Assembly (NCBI GenBank): GCA_905205975.1
Contig: CAJLFQ010000093.1
Coordinates: 1 to 6,625, forward strand
Length of the DNA stretch: 6,625 nucleotides
From: an uncultured Eubacteriales bacterium
Lineage (GTDB): Bacteria > Bacillota > Clostridia > Oscillospirales > QAMX01
Direction of reading: 5' to 3'
Positions 1 to 6,224 of this stretch are shown piece by piece (the stretch's first letter is position 1; each line of letters opens with the position of its first letter). Under the pieces are notes generated by a model. The model was given only the letters and a program-made list of their open reading frames with translations. It was not told where the DNA came from and ran no database searches. The translations under genes and the position numbers were made by a program.

Positions 1-36
1 TGTATAAATGCAGGAAAACAGGATCGCCTGAGCAGG

Positions 37-65
37 AAATGACGTGAAAACTGCGTCGTTTTTTT
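37..65 (+). terminator. Intrinsic terminator of an upstream transcript
   Basis: An 8-bp stem with one G-U wobble (left arm 37-44, right arm 54-61) closes a 9-base loop. A run of seven T, which the outer pairs share, occupies 59-65. It precedes the promoter at 99-128, so it most likely ends a plus-strand gene lying left of the window and insulates the solute-binding protein gene. No coding sequence can be assigned to bases 1-36. Confidence 0.6.
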
Positions 66-98
66 GTTAACAAAATTCGAGGGGGGAGGTAGATAAAT

Positions 99-128
99 TT
101 GACTTCAAAATTGTTATGATGGTATAAT
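99..128 (+). promoter_or_regulatory. Sigma-A promoter of the solute-binding protein gene
   Basis: The -35 box TTGACT (99-104) and a perfect -10 box TATAAT (123-128) are separated by 18 bases. The predicted start near 135 gives a leader of roughly 75 bases before the ATG at 209. The -35 box lies inside a small dyad, TTTGA-CT-TCAAA (98-109), and a 14-bp perfect palindrome lies upstream at 62-75; either could be an operator, but that is inference. Confidence 0.75.
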
Positions 129-208
129 AAGCAAAAGCATGACAGCCAAGGCGAGGATCTGACAGAGATGCCAGAGCGGTCTATGCAAAATTTGAAAAGA
201 GGTTTCGT

Positions 209-1723
209 ATGAAGAAAAGACTCATCCCCCTCCTGCTGGCAGTTTTGATGATTGCCGCCCTCGTCGCAGGCTGTGCCGGCGACAACAAAGACCCTGTTCA
301 AACAACGCCGGCCGGCACCGATAAACCGTCGGTTACCACTCCGGCAGCGACAGACCCGGTTCAGACAGACGACCCGTATGACCTCTCCAAGTCCAGCACA
401 TGGACGGATGAACAGTGGCTTGCCTACGAGCAGACGCTCGACTTCGGCGGGCGCGAGTTCGTCATGATGATCAACCCGAAAGACCGCACCCCGTATGACT
501 CGAACGGCGCACAGATCGATACGGAAGTGGCGCATAAGATCAAGGACATCTGGGATCAGCTCGAAGCCGACCTGAACGTCAAATTTGTCAACCTGGGCGA
601 CGTCAGCCACGGCGCCGAACAGAAGATCACTTGGCTGGTTGCCGGCGAAAACCCGGCCGACATCTACGAAATCAAGACGCACTCCTGGTTCCCGCTGTAT
701 GCGATGAACGGTCTTGTCAAGTGGAACTCCGAAGAGATGCTCGCCAACGGCCTGGACATCAACAACCCGAAATTCTTCTATCAGAATTTCACCCATGCAT
801 GGGACATCAACGGCGACACCTACGGTGCGCGCTTTGCATCCGAAGTCCAGCCGCCGGAAGCCGGCTGGGTCTGCTTCTTCAACAAAGACCTGGTCAAAGC
901 CGCCGGCGTTCCGGATCTGTACCAGGTGGTCCGCGACGGCGACTGGACGTGGGATTTCTTCTATGAGCTCGCCGGCAAAATCACGAAGGATACCAACGGC
1001 GACGGCATCAACGACCAGTTCGGTCTCGCCACCGGCTATCTGGGCTACGGCGAAGAAGTCCTTTTGAATGACGCCGCCATCGTCGAATGGAAGGACGGCA
1101 AAATGGTCAGCACGATCGACACGCCGAAAGCACTTGAAACGTATGGATTCCTCCGCAAAGTTGCGAAGAGCGGCTACCTCTGCGAAAACAAGGAAGGCGC
1201 CAACGCCACCTACGGCGAAGGCCATCAGATGTTCAAAGCCGGTGAGGTCGGCATCCTCTGGTCCGAAATGAACCGTGCGGTGCGCGGACGGATGGGCGAC
1301 ACCGATCTCTACAACGCCGAGATCAACTGGGGCACCATTCCGACGCCGAAGGCAACCAAAGACGGCGACTACAAGAACGTGCTGGGCGGCGTGAAATACG
1401 ACGTCATGTTCGTCACCAACAAGGAACGCGACATTTCGACGAAGATTTACGCGGCATTCGCCAGACGTCAGAACGTCGAAGACTACGAAAGCCTGCTGGT
1501 CAACTACCTGCAGGATCTGGACGATGCGGATTCGCTCGACATGATGAAGAACTACATCTTCTCGAAGCCGGTCGCCAACTTCAGCTGGTGCTCCGTTGAA
1601 CACAACGACACGTACCGCGCTGAAGTCGTCTACAAGCTGTTCGACGAAGAGACCTCGCCGGCCGCCATTGTCGAAGCTGCAAAGCCTGTTCTGCAGGGCA
1701 TGCTCGACAAGCTCTCCAAATAA
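209..1723 (+). CDS. ABC transporter extracellular solute-binding lipoprotein (family 1, carbohydrate-type)
   Basis: This is probably the ligand-capturing lipoprotein of an ABC importer, anchored on the outer face of the membrane. The 504-residue length is normal for large family 1 binding proteins. A lipoprotein signal is plain: a KKR start, a hydrophobic core and a lipobox LVAGC with the modified cysteine at residue 22. A flexible Thr/Pro/Asp-rich linker (about 23-55) follows, then the mature domain. Residues 261-272 (DTNGDGINDQFG) match the EF-hand-like calcium loop common in this family, and ligand-lobe text rich in Trp and Tyr (such as WDFFYELAGK) precedes it. The start is supported by AAAAGAGG at 195-202, six bases before ATG. 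The gene has its own promoter and terminator and no permease or ATPase beside it, so the partner membrane complex must be elsewhere. The substrate cannot be read from sequence; a sugar or oligosaccharide is most likely from family precedent, and a peptide or other solute is possible. Confidence 0.9.
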   Translation: MKKRLIPLLLAVLMIAALVAGCAGDNKDPVQTTPAGTDKPSVTTPAATDPVQTDDPYDLSKSSTWTDEQWLAYEQTLDFGGREFVMMINPKDRTPYDSNGAQIDTEVAHKIKDIWDQLEADLNVKFVNLGDVSHGAEQKITWLVAGENPADIYEIKTHSWFPLYAMNGLVKWNSEEMLANGLDINNPKFFYQNFTHAWDINGDTYGARFASEVQPPEAGWVCFFNKDLVKAAGVPDLYQVVRDGDWTWDFFYELAGKITKDTNGDGINDQFGLATGYLGYGEEVLLNDAAIVEWKDGKMVSTIDTPKALETYGFLRKVAKSGYLCENKEGANATYGEGHQMFKAGEVGILWSEMNRAVRGRMGDTDLYNAEINWGTIPTPKATKDGDYKNVLGGVKYDVMFVTNKERDISTKIYAAFARRQNVEDYESLLVNYLQDLDDADSLDMMKNYIFSKPVANFSWCSVEHNDTYRAEVVYKLFDEETSPAAIVEAAKPVLQGMLDKLSK

Positions 1724-1765
1724 AGATACCCAGAAAATGTAATCCCCGCAGCCTGTAAAATGATG

Positions 1766-1807
1766 CGAATCGGAGCCGGTATCAAACCCGGCTCCGATTC
1801 GTTTTTT
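1766..1807 (+). terminator. Intrinsic terminator after the solute-binding protein gene
   Basis: A 14-bp perfect GC-rich stem (1766-1779 with 1788-1801) and an 8-base loop are followed by six T at 1802-1807. It starts 43 bases after the stop codon of the lipoprotein gene. The T tract overlaps the stop codon of the convergent SSB-like gene (1806-1808). Read from the minus strand, the hairpin is followed only by CATCATTTTA, so termination in that direction is probably weaker. Confidence 0.9.
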
Positions 1808-2441
1808 ATGTTTCCGGCAGAAGCCGCTCGAGTGACGACAGAGAGACTTCATACGCGGTTTTTTCAACGCCGACGCCATCGATTAGCTTTGTGTAAATAC
1901 GGCTCTGAAAACGCCCCTCACAGCGAAGCCGGTCGCCGACGGATAAGGCCTGTGCAGCAGCGGCGTTCCGCCCCCATGCAATCAGCGGCAGAAAGTCAGC
2001 CCGCCCATAGCGCCTGCGCACGGCCAGCATGATGTCGCAGACCTCGCGTCCCAGCGGCGTGACGCGGTAAACAGGCGGTTTGCAGATGCTGCCCTCCAGA
2101 AACACGGTGTTGCAGTGCGCGGCTTCCTCCGGCTTGTGCAGCGTTTCTGCGTAAACGGTCAGAATCAGCCGGTACTTTTCGCCCTCGTGGACGTTCCTGG
2201 AACGGATGGAACCGGTCAACTCGATCAAATCACCGGCCGCAATCGAAAGGTCCTGAAGCGCTGCGGCAGGGACGATGACATTTAAAAGGTCTTCATGCCC
2301 GGAAAGTCTGGCGGCAGCCAGCGGGAAGGTGTAAAACGCCTGGTCGGCGGCGTTGTGTGAAAATTCCGGTGCGCTGACGGCGACCCCGCGGATCAACGCC
2401 TCGTTCCGGTCGCTTTCATAAAACCCGGCAGTCATGTTCAA
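1806..2441 (-). CDS. Single-stranded DNA-binding protein-like, two OB-fold domains
   Basis: Likely binds single-stranded nucleic acid, but it is not a canonical SSB. The 211 residues form two OB-fold-like halves: one at about 14-100 (ALIRGVAVSAPEF, TFPLAAARLSG, LIELTGSIRSRN, YRLILTVYAE) and a better-conserved one at about 111-205. The second half carries the SSB/PriB-like run NTVFLEGSI, PPVYRVTPLGREVCDIMLAV, DFLPLIAWGRNA and LRCEGRFQSR, ending in YEVSLSSLE. The acidic glycine-rich C-terminal tail of housekeeping SSB, which recruits partner proteins, is absent; the protein ends LERLLPET. The start is a TTG at 2441, 7 bases after GAGG (2449-2452); an ATG two codons later (2435) is the alternative. 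It lies 55 bases after the stop of the 141-residue gene and is probably co-transcribed with it. The family reading is fairly sure, while the exact role (replication, repair or competence) is unknown. Confidence 0.75.
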   Translation of the reverse strand: MNMTAGFYESDRNEALIRGVAVSAPEFSHNAADQAFYTFPLAAARLSGHEDLLNVIVPAAALQDLSIAAGDLIELTGSIRSRNVHEGEKYRLILTVYAETLHKPEEAAHCNTVFLEGSICKPPVYRVTPLGREVCDIMLAVRRRYGRADFLPLIAWGRNAAAAQALSVGDRLRCEGRFQSRIYTKLIDGVGVEKTAYEVSLSSLERLLPET

Positions 2442-2496
2442 CTCACATCCTCAATTTCATGTACTTGAGAGATGTATATGACGGGCAGGCAGAGAT

Positions 2497-2922
2497 TCAG
2501 AACGGGCGGGTGACAATTTGTTCCGGCCGAACTCCGGCGCAGAGCAGTGCGGCGACGGCCATGGAAAGCAGCTCGGCCGAGAGCGGCGACTGCAGCCGAA
2601 GGCAGATTTCCTGTACCTCCAGGCGTCCGCCGGAGATAAGCGGCAGTTCGCGCATCACGGCGATGGAAGCTGTTTGATCCTGAAAACTGGAACAGCTGAC
2701 GCTGTCCCGCGCGGACATGCCGCAGGAAACGATGCAGGCCTTCGGGAAGCGCCTGCAAAAACCGCCGGAGCGCTCCGGCAGAATCAGAATGTCGCCGCAT
2801 GGATCCCCGCGCACTAAGATTGCATCCGCCTGACCGGAGCCGCGATCGGCCGCGGCCGGGATCAAAGCGGAGAGGTGCGTCAAAAGCGTTTGCTTGTGCC
2901 GACCGAAAACTGTCACCGTCAC
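2497..2922 (-). CDS. Uncharacterised 141-residue protein upstream of the SSB-like gene
   Basis: I do not recognise an established function. The start chosen is GTG at 2922, because AAAGGAG (2934-2940) sits 11 bases upstream; an in-frame ATG at 3051 would add 43 residues that run through the likely promoter and look non-coding. The protein begins MTVTVFGRHK, has a central segment ACIVSCGMSARDSVSCSSF (about 62-80), then RELPLISGGRLEVQEICLRL (91-110) and a hydrophobic helix ending AVAALLCAGVRPEQI (122-136). That last stretch loosely resembles the Ala-rich helix plus GVxxEQI element of Mur ligases, but there is no P-loop or other ATP-binding motif, so this is only a hint of a degenerate Mur-ligase-like fold. 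It is cytoplasmic by appearance, with six cysteines and no membrane segment. It probably heads a two-gene operon with the SSB-like gene. A 120-residue frame overlapping it on the same strand (2438-2800) is treated as a shadow. Confidence 0.65.
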   Translation of the reverse strand: MTVTVFGRHKQTLLTHLSALIPAAADRGSGQADAILVRGDPCGDILILPERSGGFCRRFPKACIVSCGMSARDSVSCSSFQDQTASIAVMRELPLISGGRLEVQEICLRLQSPLSAELLSMAVAALLCAGVRPEQIVTRPF

Positions 2923-2968
2923 GCGAAAATCAGCTCCTTTTCTGATTATTGTTTCCAATGCGCCGGTG

Positions 2969-2996
2969 TGTATACCATGCGGCGGGGAACGGCCAA
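2969..2996 (-). promoter_or_regulatory. Candidate promoter for the 141-residue/SSB-like operon
   Basis: On the minus strand TTGGCC (2991-2996) and TATACA (2969-2974) are separated by 16 bases, about 45 bases upstream of the GTG start. Both boxes deviate from consensus, so this is a moderate candidate. It sits back to back with the stronger plus-strand promoter at 3015-3043. Confidence 0.4.
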
Positions 2997-3014
2997 AATA
3001 TTTACAAAGACTGC

Positions 3015-3043
3015 TTGCATTCCGCGAGAAAAACGCGTATGAT
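3015..3043 (+). promoter_or_regulatory. Sigma-A promoter of the zinc metallopeptidase gene
   Basis: TTGCAT (3015-3020) and TATGAT (3038-3043) have the ideal 17-base spacing. The predicted start near 3050 gives a leader of about 40 bases before the ATG at 3090. This also supports rejecting the longer open frame that begins at 2949, because its extra 47 codons would span the promoter. Confidence 0.75.
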
Positions 3044-3089
3044 AAATGCACATCATCAAAACGCCTCTGGTTCAGAAGGGGGAACCGCT

Positions 3090-3773
3090 ATGGATTATTA
3101 CTACAGCTACATCCTTTATATGCTCCCGGCGATGCTGCTTGCCATCTGGGCGCAGATGTCCGTGAAATCGACGTTTTCCAAATACCAGAAAATCGGCAAC
3201 TCGCGCGGTATGTCCGGCAGCGATGCTGCCCGCGCCATTCTGGATGCCAACGGCCTGTACCATGTCCGTGTGGAACGCGTGCCGGGCAGCCTGACGGATC
3301 ACTATGACCCGCGCACTGAGACGATCCGCCTGTCAGACGGCGTCTATGCGTCGACCTCTGTGAGCGCGGTCGGTGTTGCCGCCCATGAAGCGGGGCATGC
3401 CGTTCAGCATGCAACCGGTTACGGCCCGCTGACGCTGCGCAACGCGATCATTCCGGTTTGCAACATCGGTTCCCGTATTGCGCCGTATCTCATCATGGCC
3501 GGTCTGATTTTCAGCATTGTACAGCTTTATCTGGCCGGGATCGCTGCATTCTCGCTCGTGGCGCTCTTCCAGCTGATTACGCTGCCGGTTGAGTTCAACG
3601 CATCACATCGTGCGCTGGCGGCGCTCTCGCAGACCGGCGGCATGAGCAGCGACGACCTGCGCGGCGCCAAAAAGGTGTTGACCGCCGCTGCAATGACCTA
3701 TGTCGCCGCACTGTTTACGTCGTTCATGCAGATTCTCTACTACCTCTCGCGCCTGAACCGCCGGAAAGACTGA
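3090..3773 (+). CDS. yugP: Membrane-bound neutral zinc metallopeptidase, YugP/Zn_peptidase_2 family
   Basis: Predicted integral-membrane zinc-dependent protease of 227 residues, the usual family size. The zinc site HEAGH is at residues 99-103 (ligands His99 and His103, catalytic Glu100). The downstream LPVEFNASHRA segment (165-175) supplies the likely third ligand, Glu168. The family signature DHYDPRTETIRLS lies at 70-82. An N-terminal hydrophobic helix (about 6-22) precedes WAQMSVKSTFSKYQK, and further hydrophobic segments fall at about 132-148, 149-166 and 198-218. The ATG at 3090 follows AGAAGGGGGA by a few bases and defines the start. The gene is monocistronic, with its own promoter and a shared terminator. 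YugP homologues are widespread in Bacillota but their substrates are poorly known, so only the enzymatic class is assigned. No catalytic residue is missing. Confidence 0.93.
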   Translation: MDYYYSYILYMLPAMLLAIWAQMSVKSTFSKYQKIGNSRGMSGSDAARAILDANGLYHVRVERVPGSLTDHYDPRTETIRLSDGVYASTSVSAVGVAAHEAGHAVQHATGYGPLTLRNAIIPVCNIGSRIAPYLIMAGLIFSIVQLYLAGIAAFSLVALFQLITLPVEFNASHRALAALSQTGGMSSDDLRGAKKVLTAAAMTYVAALFTSFMQILYYLSRLNRRKD

Positions 3774-3787
3774 CGAAACATTCAATC

Positions 3788-3826
3788 AAAAAAGCACTGT
3801 GTCTGTCAGAGACACAGTGCTTTTTT
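3788..3826. terminator. Bidirectional intrinsic terminator between convergent genes
   Basis: A perfect 11-bp stem (3794-3804 with 3810-3820) and a 5-base loop are flanked by six A (3788-3793) and six T (3821-3826). It therefore works as a hairpin plus U tract in both directions. It lies 14 bases after the peptidase stop and 29 bases beyond the stop of the SH3b-NlpC/P60 gene, serving both. Confidence 0.95.
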
Positions 3827-3855
3827 GTGTTCAAAACCCTTTGACTGGCAGGCGC

Positions 3856-5793
3856 CTACTTCAGAATCCGCGTCGCGCAGACAAACCGTGCGGCGTAATA
3901 ATCAGAGTTCAGATCGGTGATGCAGACCGTCCGTCCGGCGCTGGGCGCGTGGATGAACTTGCCGTACCCGATGTACATGCCGACATGGCTGATCGAAACG
4001 CCGTTCGTCTTGAAGAAGACGAGGTCGCCCGGCTGCAGGCTGTCCTTTGTGACCCGCGGACCGGCGTCATACTGCTGCATACGCGGGATGGTGATGCCGA
4101 AATGCGCGTAGACGTATTTGGTAAAGCCGGAGCAGTCGAACCCGGTCTCCGGCAGGCTGCCGCCGTAAACGTATGGCGTCCCGATGAATGTTTTCGCGTA
4201 TTCGCAGATTTGCTCCGCCAGATCCAGCGTGTTGGTTTCATAACCGATACCGGAAACAAGTCCGCTGCCGCTTTCACCGCTGATGACGCCGGAGACAGGC
4301 CGCGTATAGTCTGTCACACCGGGCTGGACATACTGCGCGTCGATGTAGCCGGAGATGGAACCGTATGTAATCTGATACCATTTGCCGTCGACAGACCCCG
4401 TGATTTCCACGAATTTTCCTTTGGCCACCAGGGCGAGCGCGGGCGCGTCTGTCGTCGGATACTGGCGGATGTTGACGTAAGTGCCGGTAATGACGCCTGT
4501 GTCAGCCAGCGGCGTGACATCGAAGCTGCCGGGCACAAATGAAGTTTCCGGCGGTGCAGAGGTTTCCGGCGGCGTTGTCGCGGATGGGGTGGTCGCTGTG
4601 GTCGCCGGTGTTTCTACGCGGACATATTCGGCGCTGATGTAGCCGATCTGACCGTTTTCGGTCGAGATTTTATACCAGCCGTTTGTCTGCCCCAGGATGG
4701 TGACTTTGTCGCCTTTCTGTGCGCGGGCAACGCGCGCATGTTCAGAACCGGCGCCTGCGCGGATGTTGACGAGCGAACCTGTGACAATGCCGGTTTGAGC
4801 GGGTGCGGCTGCGGCGTCCGCCTTGACATAGTCGCCGTGGATGTACGCAAGCTGGCTGCCTGCCGAGATGCGGTACCATTTGCTGCTGACGGCGGAAACC
4901 AGGTATTTTTCACCCTGATATGCCTTTCCGACGATGGTGCTCGAAGTGGAAGCCTCCGAACGGAGATTGACGACGCTGCCGGTGACGATGATATACTGCC
5001 CGGCGGCAGGCTGTGCGGTGGACGGCGTAGTTACTGCCGGTGTGGTTGTCGTGGCTGCTGGCGGCTTTGCGGGCTGAGATTCGATGCGCAGATAGTCGCT
5101 GTGGATATAGGCGGTTGTGGACCCTTTACGCACACGGTACCAGCCGGATTCGGAACCCAGCACCGTCAGGCGTTCCTCTTTCTTGGCGGTGCCGACGATG
5201 GCGCCTGCGGTGGAAGGGGCGGCGCGCAAGTTGACGAGCGAACCGGTGACAACCCCGGTCTTTTCAGCCGGAGCGGGTTCGGTTGTGGTGGACGGCGTTG
5301 TCGCAGGGGGTGTGGTCGTTGAAGTTGCCGGTGTTTCCACGCGGACATATTCGGCGCTGATGTAGCCGATCTGACCGTTTTCGGCGCAGATCTGATACCA
5401 GTCGCCTTTCTGACCGAGAATTTCAACCCGGTCGCCCTTTTTGGCCTGCGCAACGCGCGCGTGTTCTGAACCGGCACCTGCACGGATGTTGACGAGCGAA
5501 CCCGTGACCGTACCGTACCGTTTGGCGGCGGGTGCGGCCTTGGTCTGAATGTATTCTGCGGAGATGTATCCGGTCATACCGTTGACAGAAACCTGATACC
5601 AGCCGTTCTGTGAGCCGAGAATGGTCACAGACGTCCCTTTTGCACAACCGCCGATCCGGTCATAGGATGTCCCGGGGCCGGAACGCAGATACACATAGCT
5701 GCCGGTTACGGAACCGGTCTGATCTGCGAAGGCGGGAAGCGACAGCATGGCAGTCAATAAAAGCACGCTGACGCAGCGCTTGGTGAATCGCAT
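3856..5793 (-). CDS. Secreted peptidoglycan hydrolase: six SH3b domains plus C-terminal NlpC/P60 (C40) peptidase
   Basis: Predicted exported cell-wall endopeptidase cleaving stem-peptide bonds, as NlpC/P60 enzymes usually do. A signal peptide (KR, hydrophobic core) ends in AFA-DQ, with likely cleavage after residue 23. Six bacterial SH3 domains follow at about 27-83, 95-152, 180-236, 268-324, 335-392 and 433-489, most with a VTGS.VN(I/L)R start and a GYI..(E/D)Y end. Thr/Pro-rich linkers lie near 155-176, 239-262 and 395-420. The catalytic domain occupies about 524-645, with Cys554 in FDCSGF, His603 in SHVGMYIG and a third polar residue, His615, in FIHAP, so it appears active. Domains 2 and 5 are near-copies. 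The start is supported by AAAGGAG (5800-5806) six bases before ATG. A terminator separates it from the upstream genes and no convincing promoter is visible. SH3b domains likely bind peptidoglycan. Six is a large number, and repeat count may vary among strains. Confidence 0.93.
   Translation of the reverse strand: MRFTKRCVSVLLLTAMLSLPAFADQTGSVTGSYVYLRSGPGTSYDRIGGCAKGTSVTILGSQNGWYQVSVNGMTGYISAEYIQTKAAPAAKRYGTVTGSLVNIRAGAGSEHARVAQAKKGDRVEILGQKGDWYQICAENGQIGYISAEYVRVETPATSTTTPPATTPSTTTEPAPAEKTGVVTGSLVNLRAAPSTAGAIVGTAKKEERLTVLGSESGWYRVRKGSTTAYIHSDYLRIESQPAKPPAATTTTPAVTTPSTAQPAAGQYIIVTGSVVNLRSEASTSSTIVGKAYQGEKYLVSAVSSKWYRISAGSQLAYIHGDYVKADAAAAPAQTGIVTGSLVNIRAGAGSEHARVARAQKGDKVTILGQTNGWYKISTENGQIGYISAEYVRVETPATTATTPSATTPPETSAPPETSFVPGSFDVTPLADTGVITGTYVNIRQYPTTDAPALALVAKGKFVEITGSVDGKWYQITYGSISGYIDAQYVQPGVTDYTRPVSGVISGESGSGLVSGIGYETNTLDLAEQICEYAKTFIGTPYVYGGSLPETGFDCSGFTKYVYAHFGITIPRMQQYDAGPRVTKDSLQPGDLVFFKTNGVSISHVGMYIGYGKFIHAPSAGRTVCITDLNSDYYAARFVCATRILK
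4567..4791 (-). repeat. Intragenic repeat, copy B (SH3b domain 5 and linker)
   Basis: Encodes residues 335-409, which align without gaps to residues 94-168 of the same protein at a constant offset of 241 codons (723 bases). Shared blocks include VTGSLVNIRAGAGSEHARVA and ENGQIGYISAEYVRVETPAT. At DNA level bases 4616-4661 are identical to 5339-5384 (46 of 46), pointing to recent duplication or gene conversion rather than ancient domain divergence. Confidence 0.9.
5290..5514 (-). repeat. Intragenic repeat, copy A (SH3b domain 2 and linker)
   Basis: Encodes residues 94-168, the partner of the copy at 4567-4791. Differences concentrate in the middle of the domain (KKGDRVEILGQKGDWYQICA against QKGDKVTILGQTNGWYKIST), while both ends stay nearly identical. 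SH3b domains 3 and 4 lie between the two copies and are much less similar to either. Confidence 0.9.
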
Positions 5794-5834
5794 AAAAAAC
5801 TCCTTTGTTGAACGGTGACAACTCAGACCCAGTC

Positions 5835-5856
5835 AAAACGCCGGTTTAGCCGGCGC
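5835..5856 (-). terminator. Intrinsic terminator after the ireB/99-residue gene cluster
   Basis: Read on the minus strand, CGCCGG-CTAAA-CCGGCG (5855-5839) is followed by four T (5838-5835); one G-U pair can extend the stem to 7 bp. A run of seven T on the same strand at 5890-5884, between the 99-residue gene and this hairpin, has only a weak hairpin before it. The rest of the 131-base gap 5794-5924 shows no recognisable promoter for the wall hydrolase. Confidence 0.75.
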
Positions 5857-5924
5857 TGTGTTTTCCTGTATGCTGGCAAACGGAAAAAAAGCGAAGCCGA
5901 CCAGAACCGGCAGGTCCGAGTCCA

Positions 5925-6224
5925 TCAGAATTTTTCATCCAATGCGCGCTGGAGCCAGATGGACCCCAGATCAATCGCATCATACAGGCTTTTCTTTTCA
6001 CTTTTGCGGACAATGCGCTCTCTGGCGCGCGCGTTCGGATCGGTTTGCTGAAGGGAAACCGCAACGCGGGAAGGGAGCTTTGTCCCGTTGACGTCGGATT
6101 CTTCCAGAATCTGGAGCATAATAATATAACGGTCGGACATATTGCCCAAGTAGAGCAGGTTGTCTTTCCTGAGCAGGGGCTTGCCCTTATAGGTCAAAAA
6201 CGCAGTGTTGGTTTGTTTTTCCAT
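5925..6224 (-). CDS. Conserved-looking protein of unknown function, 99 residues, downstream of ireB
   Basis: I do not recognise a named function, although the sequence recalls small uncharacterised proteins of Clostridia. It is a soluble cytoplasmic-type protein without signal peptide or membrane segment. The N-terminal half has a strand-like motif, YKGKPLLRKDNLLYLGNMSDRYIIMLQI (12-39). A basic and charged middle (RARERIVRKSEKK, 66-78) precedes a predicted C-terminal helix, SLYDAIDLGSIWLQRALDEKF (79-99). The start is secure: GGAGG (6238-6242) lies 13 bases before ATG 6224, within an A/G-rich leader. It follows the ireB homologue by about 200 bases in the same orientation and ends before the terminator at 5835-5856. 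Coding support comes from the ribosome binding site, the orderly charged composition and the flanking genes. It may belong to the ireB transcript or have its own promoter; neither is visible for certain. Confidence 0.75.
   Translation of the reverse strand: MEKQTNTAFLTYKGKPLLRKDNLLYLGNMSDRYIIMLQILEESDVNGTKLPSRVAVSLQQTDPNARARERIVRKSEKKSLYDAIDLGSIWLQRALDEKF

Noticed and set aside
81..89. Strong ribosome-binding-site-like GGGGGGAGG
   Set aside because: No start codon downstream opens more than a few codons, and it lies upstream of the promoter rather than in a transcript leader.
135..208. Possible riboswitch or structured leader before the lipoprotein gene
   Set aside because: Only short GCAT/ATGC pairings are visible in a leader of about 75 bases; no known riboswitch core and no attenuator-like terminator occur there.
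2438..2800. 120-residue minus-strand frame overlapping the 141-residue gene and touching the SSB-like start
   Set aside because: Its composition is Arg/Ala-rich as expected for an out-of-frame reading, it has no ribosome binding site, and it overlaps a better-supported frame that begins after AAAGGAG.
2949..3089. N-terminal extension of the zinc peptidase to an ATG at 2949
   Set aside because: The extension spans a consensus promoter (3015-3043), and the ATG at 3090 has a good ribosome binding site and begins the family-typical N terminus.
4540..5340. Regularly spaced similar blocks that might suggest a CRISPR array or tandem satellite
   Set aside because: The similarity follows codon frame and SH3b domain boundaries with Thr/Pro linkers; there are no short repeats with unique spacers.
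3799..5365. Long plus-strand open frames opposite the SH3b-NlpC/P60 gene
   Set aside because: They are antisense shadows of a GC-rich repetitive gene; products are rich in Arg, Gly, Cys and Ala, lack ribosome binding sites, and the first begins inside the terminator hairpin.
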